From the NCBI RefSeq assembly GCF_003515065.1, contig NZ_QXGH01000010.1, forward strand, positions 62,001 through 126,000: DNA of 64,000 nt, in the 5' to 3' direction. This DNA comes from Nocardioides immobilis. Its GTDB lineage: Bacteria; Actinomycetota; Actinomycetes; Propionibacteriales; Nocardioidaceae. The notes below the pieces were generated by a model, which was not told the DNA's origin, searched no databases, and was given only the letters and a program-made list of their open reading frames with translations. A program made the translations under genes and the position numbers. Below are positions 15,534 to 23,601 of the stretch, one piece after another (positions within the stretch are counted from its first letter, which is position 1; the number at the start of each line of letters is the position of its first letter).

Positions 15534-16715
15534 CTACCAGCCGCCCCTCTCGGCGAGAGATGAGAGGCGGTCGGTGAGTTGATCCATCCTGCTCTGGCCG
15601 GCGCGGACGTACCGGAGGGCAGCGGTGGGCGTGCTGTCACCGAGGAATGCTTGGATCTCGCCGATGTTCGCTCCCTGCTGGGCAAGGAGGGTCGCACCGG
15701 TCGCGCGGAGGTCGTGGAACCGGAGGTCGTCGCGGCCGGCGGCCTTACGGGCGCCGTACCAGCCGCGGTGCGTGTGCTTGCCCTGGAATCGGGCTGGGTG
15801 CAGGTGCTGGCCGTGGGCTCCGGGGAACAGCAGCCCGTCGCGGCCGGTGACATAGGTACGCAGGTGCTTCCTAATCGCCGGGACGATGTGGGCGGGGATC
15901 CGCTGGTCGCGGACCCCTGACGCCGACTTCGGGCCTTTGACGATCTTCTTGCCTGGCCCGGCCCGCGCCACTGCGCGGCGGATCTTGATCACGCGCTTGT
16001 CGAGGTCGACGTCCGATCTGCGCAGCTCCGTCAGCTCGCCGTACCGCATCCCGCACCACAGCGCGAGCAGCACCATCGCCTGCCACTCGGGCCGGATGTG
16101 GTCGAGGATCACCTCGATTTCCTTGGCCGTCGCGATCTGCTCGCGCTTGGGGGAGGTGCCGGAGCCGCCGCCCCGGATCGCGAACGGGTTGACCTGGCCG
16201 ACGAGCGGTCCGTGGGCGCCGGTGGCGACCGTCATCACTGCCCGGGCGAGGGTGTAGGCCTCGCGTCGTGTCCGCTCCTTGTCGGCCGGGAGTCGGTCGT
16301 ACCACTGGTTGACCATGGCCGGCGTGATCTCGTCGAGAGGGATGTCGCCGAACGTCGGGTTGATGTAGTTGGCCAGCATCCGCCGGTAGCCGTCCACCGT
16401 CGACGGCGCCAGTGCCCGCCCCTTCACCTTGCGTTCGGCGAGGTAGCGCTGGGCGTAGTCGGCGTACGTCGGCAGCTGCGCGGCCTCCGCGGCCTTCCGG
16501 GCGGCCTCGATGCGCGCCCGCGGCGCCTGCCAGTTCTCCGGGTCCTCGGACCGTTTGTGCTCGGCGGCCAACCACGCCTCGGCGTCGATCCTCGCGGTGA
16601 AGGTCTCGGGGGCGGTGTGGCGGGCATCGTCGTGGCCGACGTAGCTCGCTTGGTAGCGACCGCTCGGCAGCTTCCGGATGTGTCCGAAGCCCCGATGCCT
16701 CGACCTTCCAGTCAT
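15534..16715 (-). CDS. int: Tyrosine-type site-specific integrase
   Basis: The protein (393 residues from ATG 16715; ATG 16724 also possible) has an AP2-like arm-binding N-terminus (RKLPSGRYQASYVGHDDARH), a SAM-like core-binding domain around TYADYAQRYLAERKVKG, and a C-terminal catalytic domain. Catalytic residues are visible: Arg in WCGMRYGEL, HxxR in FHDLRATGATLL and the nucleophile Tyr in ALRYVRAG. This is the phage/ICE integrase type. It ends six bases from the convergent M15 gene. No excisionase, replication or conjugation gene is nearby, so the element is reduced. Confidence 0.92.
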   Translation of the reverse strand: MTGRSRHRGFGHIRKLPSGRYQASYVGHDDARHTAPETFTARIDAEAWLAAEHKRSEDPENWQAPRARIEAARKAAEAAQLPTYADYAQRYLAERKVKGRALAPSTVDGYRRMLANYINPTFGDIPLDEITPAMVNQWYDRLPADKERTRREAYTLARAVMTVATGAHGPLVGQVNPFAIRGGGSGTSPKREQIATAKEIEVILDHIRPEWQAMVLLALWCGMRYGELTELRRSDVDLDKRVIKIRRAVARAGPGKKIVKGPKSASGVRDQRIPAHIVPAIRKHLRTYVTGRDGLLFPGAHGQHLHPARFQGKHTHRGWYGARKAAGRDDLRFHDLRATGATLLAQQGANIGEIQAFLGDSTPTAALRYVRAGQSRMDQLTDRLSSLAERGGW

Positions 16716-16912
16716 GTGATTCATCCCGAGTCGTGCGATCCGCGTGCTATCCACGTGCGATCCAGCAGGCATTTCGCGTCCAAAGTTGTCCACAGGACGG
16801 TACGCGATGAATCAGTGTTTGTGCAGGTCAGAGGCACTTTTGTCCACAAGAGTCCACCTGTGGATAACTCTGCTGGATTCGCTTCGAATCCACTACCTGC
16901 CACAGGGATAAG

Positions 16913-16950
16913 ACCGCCCCTGACCTGCGGAAACGCTGGTCAGGGGCGGT
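16913..16950 (-). terminator. Strong hairpin terminator after cassette copy B
   Basis: A 13-bp perfect stem (ACCGCCCCTGACC / GGTCAGGGGCGGT) closes a 12-base loop. On the minus strand it lies 42 bases beyond the stop of cassette gene 3 and is followed by TCTTAT, as expected for an intrinsic terminator of the cassette transcript. Confidence 0.7.
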
Positions 16951-16991
16951 TCGCATTCTCGCCCGGCACCCGACAGCCAGCTAGTACTCGG

Positions 16992-17252
16992 TCACGCCCG
17001 CCCGATCAGGTCGACCATGCTGCCGCGCATCACCTTGCCGCTGAGCGGGTGGCCGCTGCGCGTCTTCGTCACGCTGAACCAGCCGTCCCAGTACAACGAG
17101 TCCGGGCCGCGGGGGGTGCCGAACTCGAGGCGGACGTAGCCGACCTGGCGATCCGCGTCGAGGACGCAGGCCCCGTCGCGCAGGGGCGAGCCGAAGGCGT
17201 CCCGCAGGAACCTCTCGTTCTCGGGGAGCGCTTGCCTGGTGTTGGTGCTCAT
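16992..17252 (-). CDS. Small-cassette gene 3, copy B (86 residues)
   Basis: The intact copy encodes MSTNTRQALPENERFLRDAF, then GACVLDADRQVGYVRLEF, YWDGWFSVTKTRSGHPLSGK and GSMVDLIGRA. It looks like a soluble beta-rich protein with a conserved aromatic YWDGWF patch. Copy A is frameshifted and copy C lacks this gene. The order gene 1-gene 2-gene 3 is read on the minus strand, with genes 1 and 2 overlapping and a 39-base gap before this one. I recognise no family. Confidence 0.65.
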   Translation of the reverse strand: MSTNTRQALPENERFLRDAFGSPLRDGACVLDADRQVGYVRLEFGTPRGPDSLYWDGWFSVTKTRSGHPLSGKVMRGSMVDLIGRA

Positions 17253-17291
17253 GCCGATACGCCTTCCGGTGGTCGAGCTCGGTGGGGCTAG

Positions 17292-17429
17292 CTAGAACAG
17301 CGCGGTCCAGGTGACCTGGACGCGATCCTCGGTGGGCTTGCAGCTGGTGATCGTCCCGGCCGCCGCCCTGATGGATGCCAGGAGTCGATCGAGGGCGTCG
17401 ACGGGCACGGTCTCGGTGTGCCAGTTCAT
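17292..17429 (-). CDS. Small-cassette gene 2, copy B (45 residues)
   Basis: The product begins MNWHTETVPVDALDRLLASI and ends DRVQVTWTALF. It differs from copies A and C at many positions but keeps the exact length, the DAL.RLLA.IRA helix, the Cys and the VTWTA strand. The start codon overlaps the stop of gene 1 by ATGA. Conservation with divergence across three loci supports a real protein of unknown function. Confidence 0.65.
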   Translation of the reverse strand: MNWHTETVPVDALDRLLASIRAAAGTITSCKPTEDRVQVTWTALF

Positions 17430-17644
17430 GACGCCACGCCGATCAGTGCGGGGAGGTACTCGTCTGCCTGGGCACGCAGGACTTCTGCGGCGGCACGACG
17501 CCCGAGGACGGACGGCGGGCAGGGCGTCCAGTAGGGGACTGCGGCCGCTTCCTGCGCGGCGAGGTCGTCCTGCTGCTTGGCGAGCTTCAACAGGATGCCG
17601 CGAACGGTGGTGCTCGCCGTGTGGGCCGCTGGTGTGGTGTTCAT
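17426..17644 (-). CDS. Small-cassette gene 1, copy B (72 residues)
   Basis: The 72-residue product contains ILLKLAKQQDDLAAQEAA (helical), then VPYWTPCPPSVLGRRAAAEV and a C-terminal helix LRAQADEYLPALIGVAS. The GAGGTAGCC ribosome site directly before the ATG is identical in all three copies, fixing the start. It heads the three-gene cassette. The PYWTPCPPS loop with one Cys is the most conserved feature. No known family is recognised; a DNA-binding or regulatory role would be speculation. Confidence 0.68.
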   Translation of the reverse strand: MNTTPAAHTASTTVRGILLKLAKQQDDLAAQEAAAVPYWTPCPPSVLGRRAAAEVLRAQADEYLPALIGVAS

Positions 17645-17712
17645 GGCTACCTCGCAAGTGGGCTGCTTCAGGTATCCAGTGAACGCCCGGACCATCGCGT
17701 CCACGAGCGGAG

Positions 17713-17738
17713 ATCTACCTACTTCGCTACGTAGGTAC
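17713..17738. promoter_or_regulatory. Cassette leader inverted repeat, copy B
   Basis: GATCTAC-N12-GTAGGTA has the same spacing as copies A and C; the overlapping TACCTAC-N8-GTAGGTA is perfectly symmetric. A further CTACGTAG follows about 10 bases on. The conserved TGGATAC block lies between this repeat and gene 1, as a possible -10 region. Confidence 0.5.
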
Positions 17739-17867
17739 GGGCCCTCTACGTAGGGAGCTGCGGCGCGCCCGGCGTACGAGGTCGATGCCGTCGCGACGGG
17801 TGAGGTAGCGGCGGCGCACGGCTTCCTGAGGGGCACTCCCTTCTGATGGTGAGGTGGTGCCGCCAGA

Positions 17868-18590
17868 TCAGCCGACGGCGGCCTGCAACTGCGGATAGAG
17901 CGCCTCGACCGGCAGGCTCAGCGCCGCCTTCACCCCGGCGGTGAGCTCGTCGGCGATGACCTCGTAGCGATCGGCCTCGACGGCGTCGTACACGGCCCGG
18001 ACAAGGTGGGACGGAGCCATCTTCGGGCCCTCCGCGTGCTCGGCCATCGCCGTGTCGACGTACCCCATGTGGACCCCGACCACGTGGACGCCCCTCGGGG
18101 CCAGCTCAAGACGGATCGAGTTCGTGGCTGACCAGAGCGCTGCCTTGGAAGCGCTGTAGACGCCGCCGAAGGCATACCAGCTCGCCACCGAGTGGACGTC
18201 GACGATGACCGAGGAAGGGTGCGCCGTCAGCACGGGTGCGAACGCCTTGGTCATCAGGACCGGCCCGAAGAAGTTCGTCTCCATGCCGTCGCGCAGCTCG
18301 GCCTCCGAGAGGCCGAGGATGCTGGCGCCCGCCGGCAGGGCACCGGCGTTGTTGATCAGGACCGTGACGTCATGCGCCGCGGCGACGGCCGCCGCGATCG
18401 ACGCAGGGTCGTTGACGTCCAGGGTCAGCGGCACGATCCGTTCGTCGTCCCAGGTGCGCGGAGTGCGAGCCGTGGCGTAGACCTTGGTGGCCCCCCGCGC
18501 CAGGGCGTCGTGGACGAACCCGGTGCCGATGCCGCCGTTGGCTCCGGTGACGAGGACGACGGCTTGGTGGAGTGAGGGCATGAGGGCCAC
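17868..18590 (-). CDS. Short-chain dehydrogenase/reductase (SDR)
   Basis: This 240-residue classical SDR has the nucleotide motif TGANGGIG, the NNAG motif and the catalytic YSASK (Tyr-x-x-x-Lys). It transfers hydride between NAD(P)H and a carbonyl/alcohol substrate in the cytosol; the substrate is not predictable. Starts at ATG 18590 or ATG 18581 are both possible. It is divergent from a TetR gene, with an ATTAC-type repeat between them, so it is probably part of that regulator's regulon together with the operon at 19354-23572. Confidence 0.9.
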   Translation of the reverse strand: MALMPSLHQAVVLVTGANGGIGTGFVHDALARGATKVYATARTPRTWDDERIVPLTLDVNDPASIAAAVAAAHDVTVLINNAGALPAGASILGLSEAELRDGMETNFFGPVLMTKAFAPVLTAHPSSVIVDVHSVASWYAFGGVYSASKAALWSATNSIRLELAPRGVHVVGVHMGYVDTAMAEHAEGPKMAPSHLVRAVYDAVEADRYEVIADELTAGVKAALSLPVEALYPQLQAAVG

Positions 18591-18610
18591 TTCTTTCGAA
18601 AGGTTTGTCT

Positions 18611-18640
18611 GACGGGCGTAATATTACAGACGGCAGGTAA
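18611..18640. promoter_or_regulatory. Probable TetR operator in the SDR/TetR divergent promoter
   Basis: A central GTAATATTAC palindrome (18617-18626) is flanked by GACG (18611-18614) on the left and AGACGG plus a second GTAAT on the right. The element ATTAC-R-GACG recurs upstream of the operon at 19354. Placement between the divergent genes suggests autoregulation. Confidence 0.5.
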
Positions 18641-18685
18641 TCGACTAGGCTCGTCCCGTCGGACGACGAGTGCGGGAGGGGCGAC

Positions 18686-19258
18686 ATGGCGCGCTACGGC
18701 AAGGAACACAAGGAAGCGACGCGTCAACGCATCGTCGAGTCGGCCAGCCGTCGCTTCAAGCAGAGCGGCGTCGACGGCTCTGGTGTCGCCACCCTGATGG
18801 CCGATGCCGGCCTGACGAACGGTGCGTTCTACGCCCACTTCGAGTCGAAGGACGACCTGGTGGCCACCGTGGTCGCCGAGCAGCTGCGGGCGCAGGCCGA
18901 AACCATCGCGGCCCTGCCCGCCGGCAAGGCGGGGCTCGAGCACTTCATCCGCGACTACCTGTCCGCCGAACATCGGGACAACCCTGCAGTCGGCTGCCCG
19001 TCGGCGGCCCTTCTCGACGAGATCGTGCGCTGCACGGATGTGACCCGGCAGGGTTACGCCGATGGGGCCGGAGTGATCATCCACGAGATCGCTGCCCGAC
19101 TGTCGCCGCGCAATCCGACAGCGGCCCGCGGCCGGGCCATCGGGCTGTTCACGCTGCTGGTCGGGTCGCTCCAGCTTGCCCGGGCGCTCACTGACCAGGA
19201 CCTCTCTCTAGAGGTCCTGGAGCGCGGCGTCGACAACGCCGCCGCCTTCCTGCGCTGA
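18686..19258 (+). CDS. TetR-family transcriptional regulator
   Basis: The 190-residue protein has the TetR domain RIVESASRRFKQSGVDGSGV and LTNGAFYAHFESKDDLVATV, the form found in TetR/AcrR repressors with a TetR_C ligand domain. The ATG at 18686 follows GGAGGGGCGAC. It sits between a divergent SDR gene and the catabolic operon, and both promoters share an ATTAC[A/G]GACG element, so it most likely represses both until a pathway substrate binds. Confidence 0.9.
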   Translation: MARYGKEHKEATRQRIVESASRRFKQSGVDGSGVATLMADAGLTNGAFYAHFESKDDLVATVVAEQLRAQAETIAALPAGKAGLEHFIRDYLSAEHRDNPAVGCPSAALLDEIVRCTDVTRQGYADGAGVIIHEIAARLSPRNPTAARGRAIGLFTLLVGSLQLARALTDQDLSLEVLERGVDNAAAFLR

Positions 19259-19285
19259 CCCCCGGGCGACGCCATCGCCCGGGGG
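19259..19285 (+). terminator. GC-rich hairpin after the TetR gene
   Basis: CCCCCGGGCGA (19259-19269) and TCGCCCGGGGG (19275-19285) form an 11-bp stem with a 5-base loop, directly after the stop codon at 19258. The T tract is weak, as is common in high-GC genomes. Confidence 0.6.
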
Positions 19286-19313
19286 CTTGCGCAGATTGGA
19301 GTACGATCATAAG

Positions 19314-19327
19314 ATTACGGACGTAAT
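19314..19327. promoter_or_regulatory. Probable TetR operator of the catabolic operon
   Basis: ATTACG-GA-CGTAAT is a 14-bp palindrome 26 bases upstream of the ATG at 19354. It shares ATTAC[A/G]GACG with the site in the 18.6-kb divergent promoter. Confidence 0.55.
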
Positions 19328-19353
19328 GCAACCCACCCAGCACAGGAGCACCA

Positions 19354-20601
19354 ATGTCGTCCCTCAGCGAACCGCTTGATCTCCCGTGCGGCGTGCGGCT
19401 GCCCAACCGCATCGCGAAGGCAGCACTCAGCGAGGCGTTGGGCGACGCCGACAACTCACCCGACGAGCGGATCGTCACGCTGTATCGCAGGTGGGCACAG
19501 GGCGGCTACGGCCTCCTCATCACCGGCAACATCATGGTCGACCGCGACCACCTGGGAGAGCCCGGCAACATCGTCATCGAGGACGGCCGGGCGCTCGCCC
19601 GGCTCACCGAATGGACCAAGGCAGCCCACGACGGCGGTGCGGCGATCTTCGCCCAGCTCAACCACCCCGGCCGTCAGTCGAACCTCCTCGCCCTCGGGCA
19701 CAAGCCGGTCGCTCCCAGCCCGGTGCCCCTTGCCATGCCGGGTGCCGCGACGCCGCGCGAGCTGACTGCGACGGAGATCGAGGACATCATCGACCGATTC
19801 GCGACCGCGGCCGCGGTCTGCGAGGAGGCAGGCTTCGACGGCGTCGAGCTGCATGCGGCCCACGGCTACCTGGTCACCCAGTTCCTCTCGCCGCTGACGA
19901 ACTTGCGGACCGACGAATGGGGCGGCACCGCTGAACGACGGATGCGGTTCCTCATCGAGGTCGTCCGGCGGGTCCGGCAGCGGGTGAGCCCGGGCTTCGC
20001 CGTCGCCGTCAAGCTGAACTCGGCCGACTTCCAGCGCGGAGGCTTCACCGAGGAGGACTCGCGAGCCGTGGTGGCCGCGCTGGCCGGCGAGGCCGTCGAC
20101 CTGATCGAGGTCTCCGGCGGCAACTACGAGTCCCCGGCGATGGGCGGGTCCGCAGCGCCCGCCACCAGGGCACGGGAGGCCTACTTCCTGGACTACGCGC
20201 GCTCCGTCCGTCGCGAGGCGGGCGCCGTTCCGATCGCGGTGACGGGTGGGTTCCGCAACCGAGCGGCGATGGAAGAAGCGCTCAGCGTGGGCGACTGCGA
20301 CCTGGTGGGCATCGCCCGGCCGACGGTCACCGCCACCGACGCTGCGGCGAGCCTCCTCGACGGCCGCGCGGCAACGCTGGAGACCCACGAGATCCAGGCC
20401 GGCATGCGCCGGTTCCTCGGCCGCCTCACCGACCTGAAGGCGCTCGACGGCTTCTTGAACATCAGCTGGAACGTCGACCAGCTGCACCGGCTCGCGCGCG
20501 GCCTGGAGCCTGACCTGGGCCGAGGCCCGCTGGTGACCGCCCTGGCGATGGTGCGTCGCAACGGCCGGGTCTCCTTCCGCCCGAAGCGGGGCCTCGCGTG
20601 A
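19354..20601 (+). CDS. NADH:flavin oxidoreductase / Old Yellow Enzyme family
   Basis: This 415-residue TIM-barrel flavoprotein has the FMN/active-site landmarks of the OYE group: QLNHPGRQ, the GVELHAAHGYLVTQFLSP motif with the His pair for carbonyl binding, and the downstream GGTAERRMRFL motif. The C-terminal part (GVRRFLGRLTDLKALDG-like, residues about 340-415) is unusual and lacks a [4Fe-4S]/second flavin domain, so it is a single-domain enzyme. The family reduces activated C=C bonds. It is the first gene of a TetR-regulated catabolic operon and overlaps the next gene by GTGA. Confidence 0.88.
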   Translation: MSSLSEPLDLPCGVRLPNRIAKAALSEALGDADNSPDERIVTLYRRWAQGGYGLLITGNIMVDRDHLGEPGNIVIEDGRALARLTEWTKAAHDGGAAIFAQLNHPGRQSNLLALGHKPVAPSPVPLAMPGAATPRELTATEIEDIIDRFATAAAVCEEAGFDGVELHAAHGYLVTQFLSPLTNLRTDEWGGTAERRMRFLIEVVRRVRQRVSPGFAVAVKLNSADFQRGGFTEEDSRAVVAALAGEAVDLIEVSGGNYESPAMGGSAAPATRAREAYFLDYARSVRREAGAVPIAVTGGFRNRAAMEEALSVGDCDLVGIARPTVTATDAAASLLDGRAATLETHEIQAGMRRFLGRLTDLKALDGFLNISWNVDQLHRLARGLEPDLGRGPLVTALAMVRRNGRVSFRPKRGLA

Positions 20602-21473
20602 CCCGCGCGTCGTACGACCTCACCGACAAGGTCGTGCTGATCACCGGCGGGAACGGCGGCATCGGAGGCGCCACCGGGCGCGAGCTGCTCAGCCGCGGCG
20701 CGCGCCTGGTGATCGCCGACATCGACGCCTCGACACCGGAGCGCTCGGCTGCCCTCGGTGGCGACCGGGTGCTGGGCTGCGTCGCCGACGTCCGGGACCG
20801 GTCCTCGCTGGACGAGGTCGTGGCGCAGGCGGTGGACCGCTTCGGCCGCCTCGATGTCGTGATGGCCAACGCCGGCCTGTTGGCCAAGGCGGCAACCCTG
20901 CGGAACACACCCACCGCCGACGTCGAGGCCACGCTGGCAGTCAACGTCACGGGCGTCGTGAACACGGTCGCCGCCGGAATGGCCGAGGTGATCCGCAACC
21001 AGGGCCAGGTCGTGCTGATCAGCTCGGTCTTCGCCTTCCTCAACGGAATGGGCACGATCCCGTACGCGATGAGCAAGGCGGCAGTCGAGCAGCTCGGTCG
21101 CGGGCTTCGAGTCGAGCTGGCCGACCACCAGGTCTCGGTGCTCACCGCCTACTTCTCCCTCGTCGACACCGACATGACCAAGCACGGCGTCGACGAGGAC
21201 GACGTCGTACTGGAGCTGCTCTCGACCCTGCCCAAGCCCATGCTCAAACGGGTCACTCCGGCGTCCGCTGCAACCGCGCTTGCCGACGGCATCGAACGCC
21301 GATCCGTCCGCGTCGTCCACCCCGGCCTCTGGCGCCCCGTCTCGGCCTTGCGCGGACTCCTCGGCCCGAGCCTGGACGCCCGATTCGCCACCGACCGCCG
21401 GATCCTCGACGTCCTTGCCCGCCTTGACGCACGCCCGACACCCACTCCCCGCATCCTCAACGAGAGAAGCTGA
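20598..21473 (+). CDS. Short-chain dehydrogenase/reductase (SDR)
   Basis: This 291-residue SDR has TGGNGGIGGATG at the cofactor site and the catalytic YAMSK. NNAG is replaced by MANAG, as in many SDRs. The Asp in IADID after the second strand suggests NAD(H) preference. The C-terminal 40 residues extend beyond the classical core and end in a proline-rich tail. GTG 20598 lies within the stop of the OYE-like gene. Its place between an ene-reductase-like enzyme and a hydrolase suggests stepwise breakdown of an unsaturated cyclic or oxo compound. Confidence 0.88.
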   Translation: MTRASYDLTDKVVLITGGNGGIGGATGRELLSRGARLVIADIDASTPERSAALGGDRVLGCVADVRDRSSLDEVVAQAVDRFGRLDVVMANAGLLAKAATLRNTPTADVEATLAVNVTGVVNTVAAGMAEVIRNQGQVVLISSVFAFLNGMGTIPYAMSKAAVEQLGRGLRVELADHQVSVLTAYFSLVDTDMTKHGVDEDDVVLELLSTLPKPMLKRVTPASAATALADGIERRSVRVVHPGLWRPVSALRGLLGPSLDARFATDRRILDVLARLDARPTPTPRILNERS

Positions 21474-21474
21474 C

Positions 21475-22311
21475 ATGACGACCTGGCGCGACACCCCGAC
21501 CAAGACGGTCATGATCGACGGAACGTCCTTCGCCTACCGGCAGCTCGGAGACACCTCCGGCATACCGGTGGTCTTCCTCCATCACTTCACGGCCGTCCTC
21601 GACGACTGGGACCCGCGGATCGTCGACGGCATCGCCGCGCGCCACCACGTGATCGCCTTCGACAACCGCGGCGTCGGTTCGACCGGCTCCCGCGTCCCCC
21701 ACGACATCGAGCAGATGGGCGCCGACGCGATCGCCTTCATCCGGGCGTTGGGGTACTCCGAGGTCGACCTGTTCGGCTTCTCGCTGGGCGGGGCCGTCGC
21801 ACAGATGGTCGCACTGCAGGCGCCCGACCTGGTCCGGCGGATGGTGCTCGCCGGCACCGGCCCCCGGGGCGGCGGCGGCATCTGGAAGATGCCGTTCATC
21901 GTGGGCGGTGCCTATGCCAAGGCCTTCGCGACCCGCAAGGACCCGCGCCACTTCCTGTTCTTCCCCCGCGACGCCGAGGGAAGGAAGGCAGCGGGGGAGT
22001 ACTTCGCCCGCCTTGCCGAGCGCACGGCAGACCGCAGCCGGCCGATCTCCCGGCAGGCGACCCTTGCCCAGCTGCGAGCCATCACCGCCGGTGGCCTGCA
22101 CGCCCCCGACGACCTGTCCGTCGTCAAGGTGCCCGTCCTGGTCGCCAACGGTGACCACGACCTGATGGTCGCCAGCGAGCACTCCGCCGACATGGCCCGT
22201 CGTTTCCCCGACGCCAAGCTGGTCGTCTACCCCAACTCAGGCCACGGTGGCGTCTTCCAGTACCACCGAGAGTTCGTGCCCGAGGTCCTCGCCTTCCTGG
22301 CCGACCGATGA
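21475..22311 (+). CDS. Alpha/beta hydrolase
   Basis: The 278-residue hydrolase has the nucleophile elbow GFSLGG (Ser), the acid motif GDHDLM and the terminal His in NSGHGGVFQY. The oxyanion region reads FLHHFTAVLDDWDPR. ATG 21475 is one base after the upstream stop, so a longer in-frame start is discarded. Such enzymes hydrolyse esters, lactones or C-C bonds. It is a clear paralogue of the hydrolase at 22718, sharing the IVYPNSGHGG end pattern. Confidence 0.9.
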   Translation: MTTWRDTPTKTVMIDGTSFAYRQLGDTSGIPVVFLHHFTAVLDDWDPRIVDGIAARHHVIAFDNRGVGSTGSRVPHDIEQMGADAIAFIRALGYSEVDLFGFSLGGAVAQMVALQAPDLVRRMVLAGTGPRGGGGIWKMPFIVGGAYAKAFATRKDPRHFLFFPRDAEGRKAAGEYFARLAERTADRSRPISRQATLAQLRAITAGGLHAPDDLSVVKVPVLVANGDHDLMVASEHSADMARRFPDAKLVVYPNSGHGGVFQYHREFVPEVLAFLADR

Positions 22312-22721
22312 GCAACCGACGACGCCTGCAGTGGACCCTCGCCGTCCTGGCGGCCATACCGGTCGCCAGCGCAAGCCGCGAGATCGTGCTCGGACCGCAG
22401 GGCGTGCCGGGTGGGTCGCCGAACGTGCCCCCCACGGTCGACAGCGCCCTGCGCTACGCGAACGTCTTCAAGCTCGCGGTGGGGCCCGTGGTCTGGTCCC
22501 AGCTCGGACGGGTCGAGCGATCGGCTGCCGTGACCTCCGTGCTCGCCAGTCTCTTCGTCGGCGGGCTTGCCCGCCTCAGGTCCTGGCAGCAACGAGGACG
22601 GCCGCACCCGGTCACCGTGGGTGCGGTCGTGCTCGAGCTCGCCGCCCCACCGCTGTTGGTCATCTGGCGGCGGCGCATCCACGTCCGCTCGACCGCACCG
22701 GCCATTGGAGAGCTGTCATGA
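22308..22721 (+). CDS. DUF4345-like small membrane protein
   Basis: This 137-residue protein has three to four hydrophobic segments. It has the ALRYANVF and GGLARLRSW patterns seen in DUF4345 proteins, which are of unknown function and often sit in catabolic clusters. ATGA overlaps couple it to both flanking hydrolase genes, so equal expression is likely. A role in membrane passage of the substrate is possible but not supported by motifs. Confidence 0.65.
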   Translation: MSNRRRLQWTLAVLAAIPVASASREIVLGPQGVPGGSPNVPPTVDSALRYANVFKLAVGPVVWSQLGRVERSAAVTSVLASLFVGGLARLRSWQQRGRPHPVTVGAVVLELAAPPLLVIWRRRIHVRSTAPAIGELS

Positions 22722-23572
22722 GCACCAGCGACCACGTCATCACCTCGTACGCCCAGGCCCCGGCCCGCACCGTCCATGCCGGGGGCGTGACCTATGCCTA
22801 CCGGGAGCTGGGTCCGAAGGGCGGCATCCCGGTCGTCTTCTTCGTTCACCTCGCCGCGACCCTGGACAACTGGGACCCCCGCATCGTCGACCCCATCGCA
22901 AGGAACCGGCACGTCATCGCCTTCGACCAGCGCGGCGTCGGGGCCTCGACCGGGAAGGTTCCGGACACGATCGAAGAAGCGGCCGATCACGCCTACGAGT
23001 TCATCGCGGCGCTCGGGTTCGAGAAGATCGACGTCTTCTCGTTCTCGATGGGCGGCATGATCGCCCAGGACCTGATCGTCAAGCATCCTGACCTGGTCCG
23101 CAAGCTCGTCCTGACGGGGACCGGCCCGCGTGGCGGCAAGGACATCGACAAGGTCGTCGGCGTGACGTACTGGGACATCCTCCGGGCCACCCTGACCCGG
23201 TCAGACCCGAAGGAGTTCCTGTTCTTCGACCGCAACGCCGTTGGCAAGTCCGCCGCGAAGGCGTTCGTCAAGCGACTCGGGGAGCGCACGGTCGACCGCG
23301 ACCAGCCGATCGGCATCAAGGCTTTCCGGACCCAGCTGAAGGCGATCCAGAAGTACGGCCGCTCCGCCCCCTCGGACCTGTCGACATTCACCCAGCCGAC
23401 CCTGATCGCCAACGGCGACCACGACCGCATGGTGCCCTCGGTCCTCTCCGAGGACCTGCACAGCCGCATCAAGGGCAGCGAGCTGATCATCTACCCCAAC
23501 TCCGGCCATGGCGGGATCTTCCAGTACCACGAGCAATTCGCTCCGGTCGCCGCCGCGTTCCTCGCCGATTGA
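22718..23572 (+). CDS. Alpha/beta hydrolase
   Basis: The 284-residue hydrolase has the Ser nucleophile in FSFSMGGM, an acid in NGDHDRMV and His in NSGHGGIFQY. It is a diverged tandem paralogue of the hydrolase at 21475, with the DUF4345 gene between them. The oxyanion segment FVHLAATLDNWDPR replaces the HHF of the first copy, which suggests a different substrate range. It ends the operon; a convergent selO gene follows after 29 bases. Confidence 0.9.
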   Translation: MSTSDHVITSYAQAPARTVHAGGVTYAYRELGPKGGIPVVFFVHLAATLDNWDPRIVDPIARNRHVIAFDQRGVGASTGKVPDTIEEAADHAYEFIAALGFEKIDVFSFSMGGMIAQDLIVKHPDLVRKLVLTGTGPRGGKDIDKVVGVTYWDILRATLTRSDPKEFLFFDRNAVGKSAAKAFVKRLGERTVDRDQPIGIKAFRTQLKAIQKYGRSAPSDLSTFTQPTLIANGDHDRMVPSVLSEDLHSRIKGSELIIYPNSGHGGIFQYHEQFAPVAAAFLAD

Positions 23573-23601
23573 CTGTCCCAGCCCAGGGCGTCGCCGGGAT
23601 C

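Noticed and set aside
16880..16905. TTCGAATCC followed by ACTACCTGCCACA near the integrase start, resembling a tRNA 3' end (att site)
   Set aside because: No matching T-stem precedes it and no intact tRNA with this end is in the window, so an att core cannot be supported.
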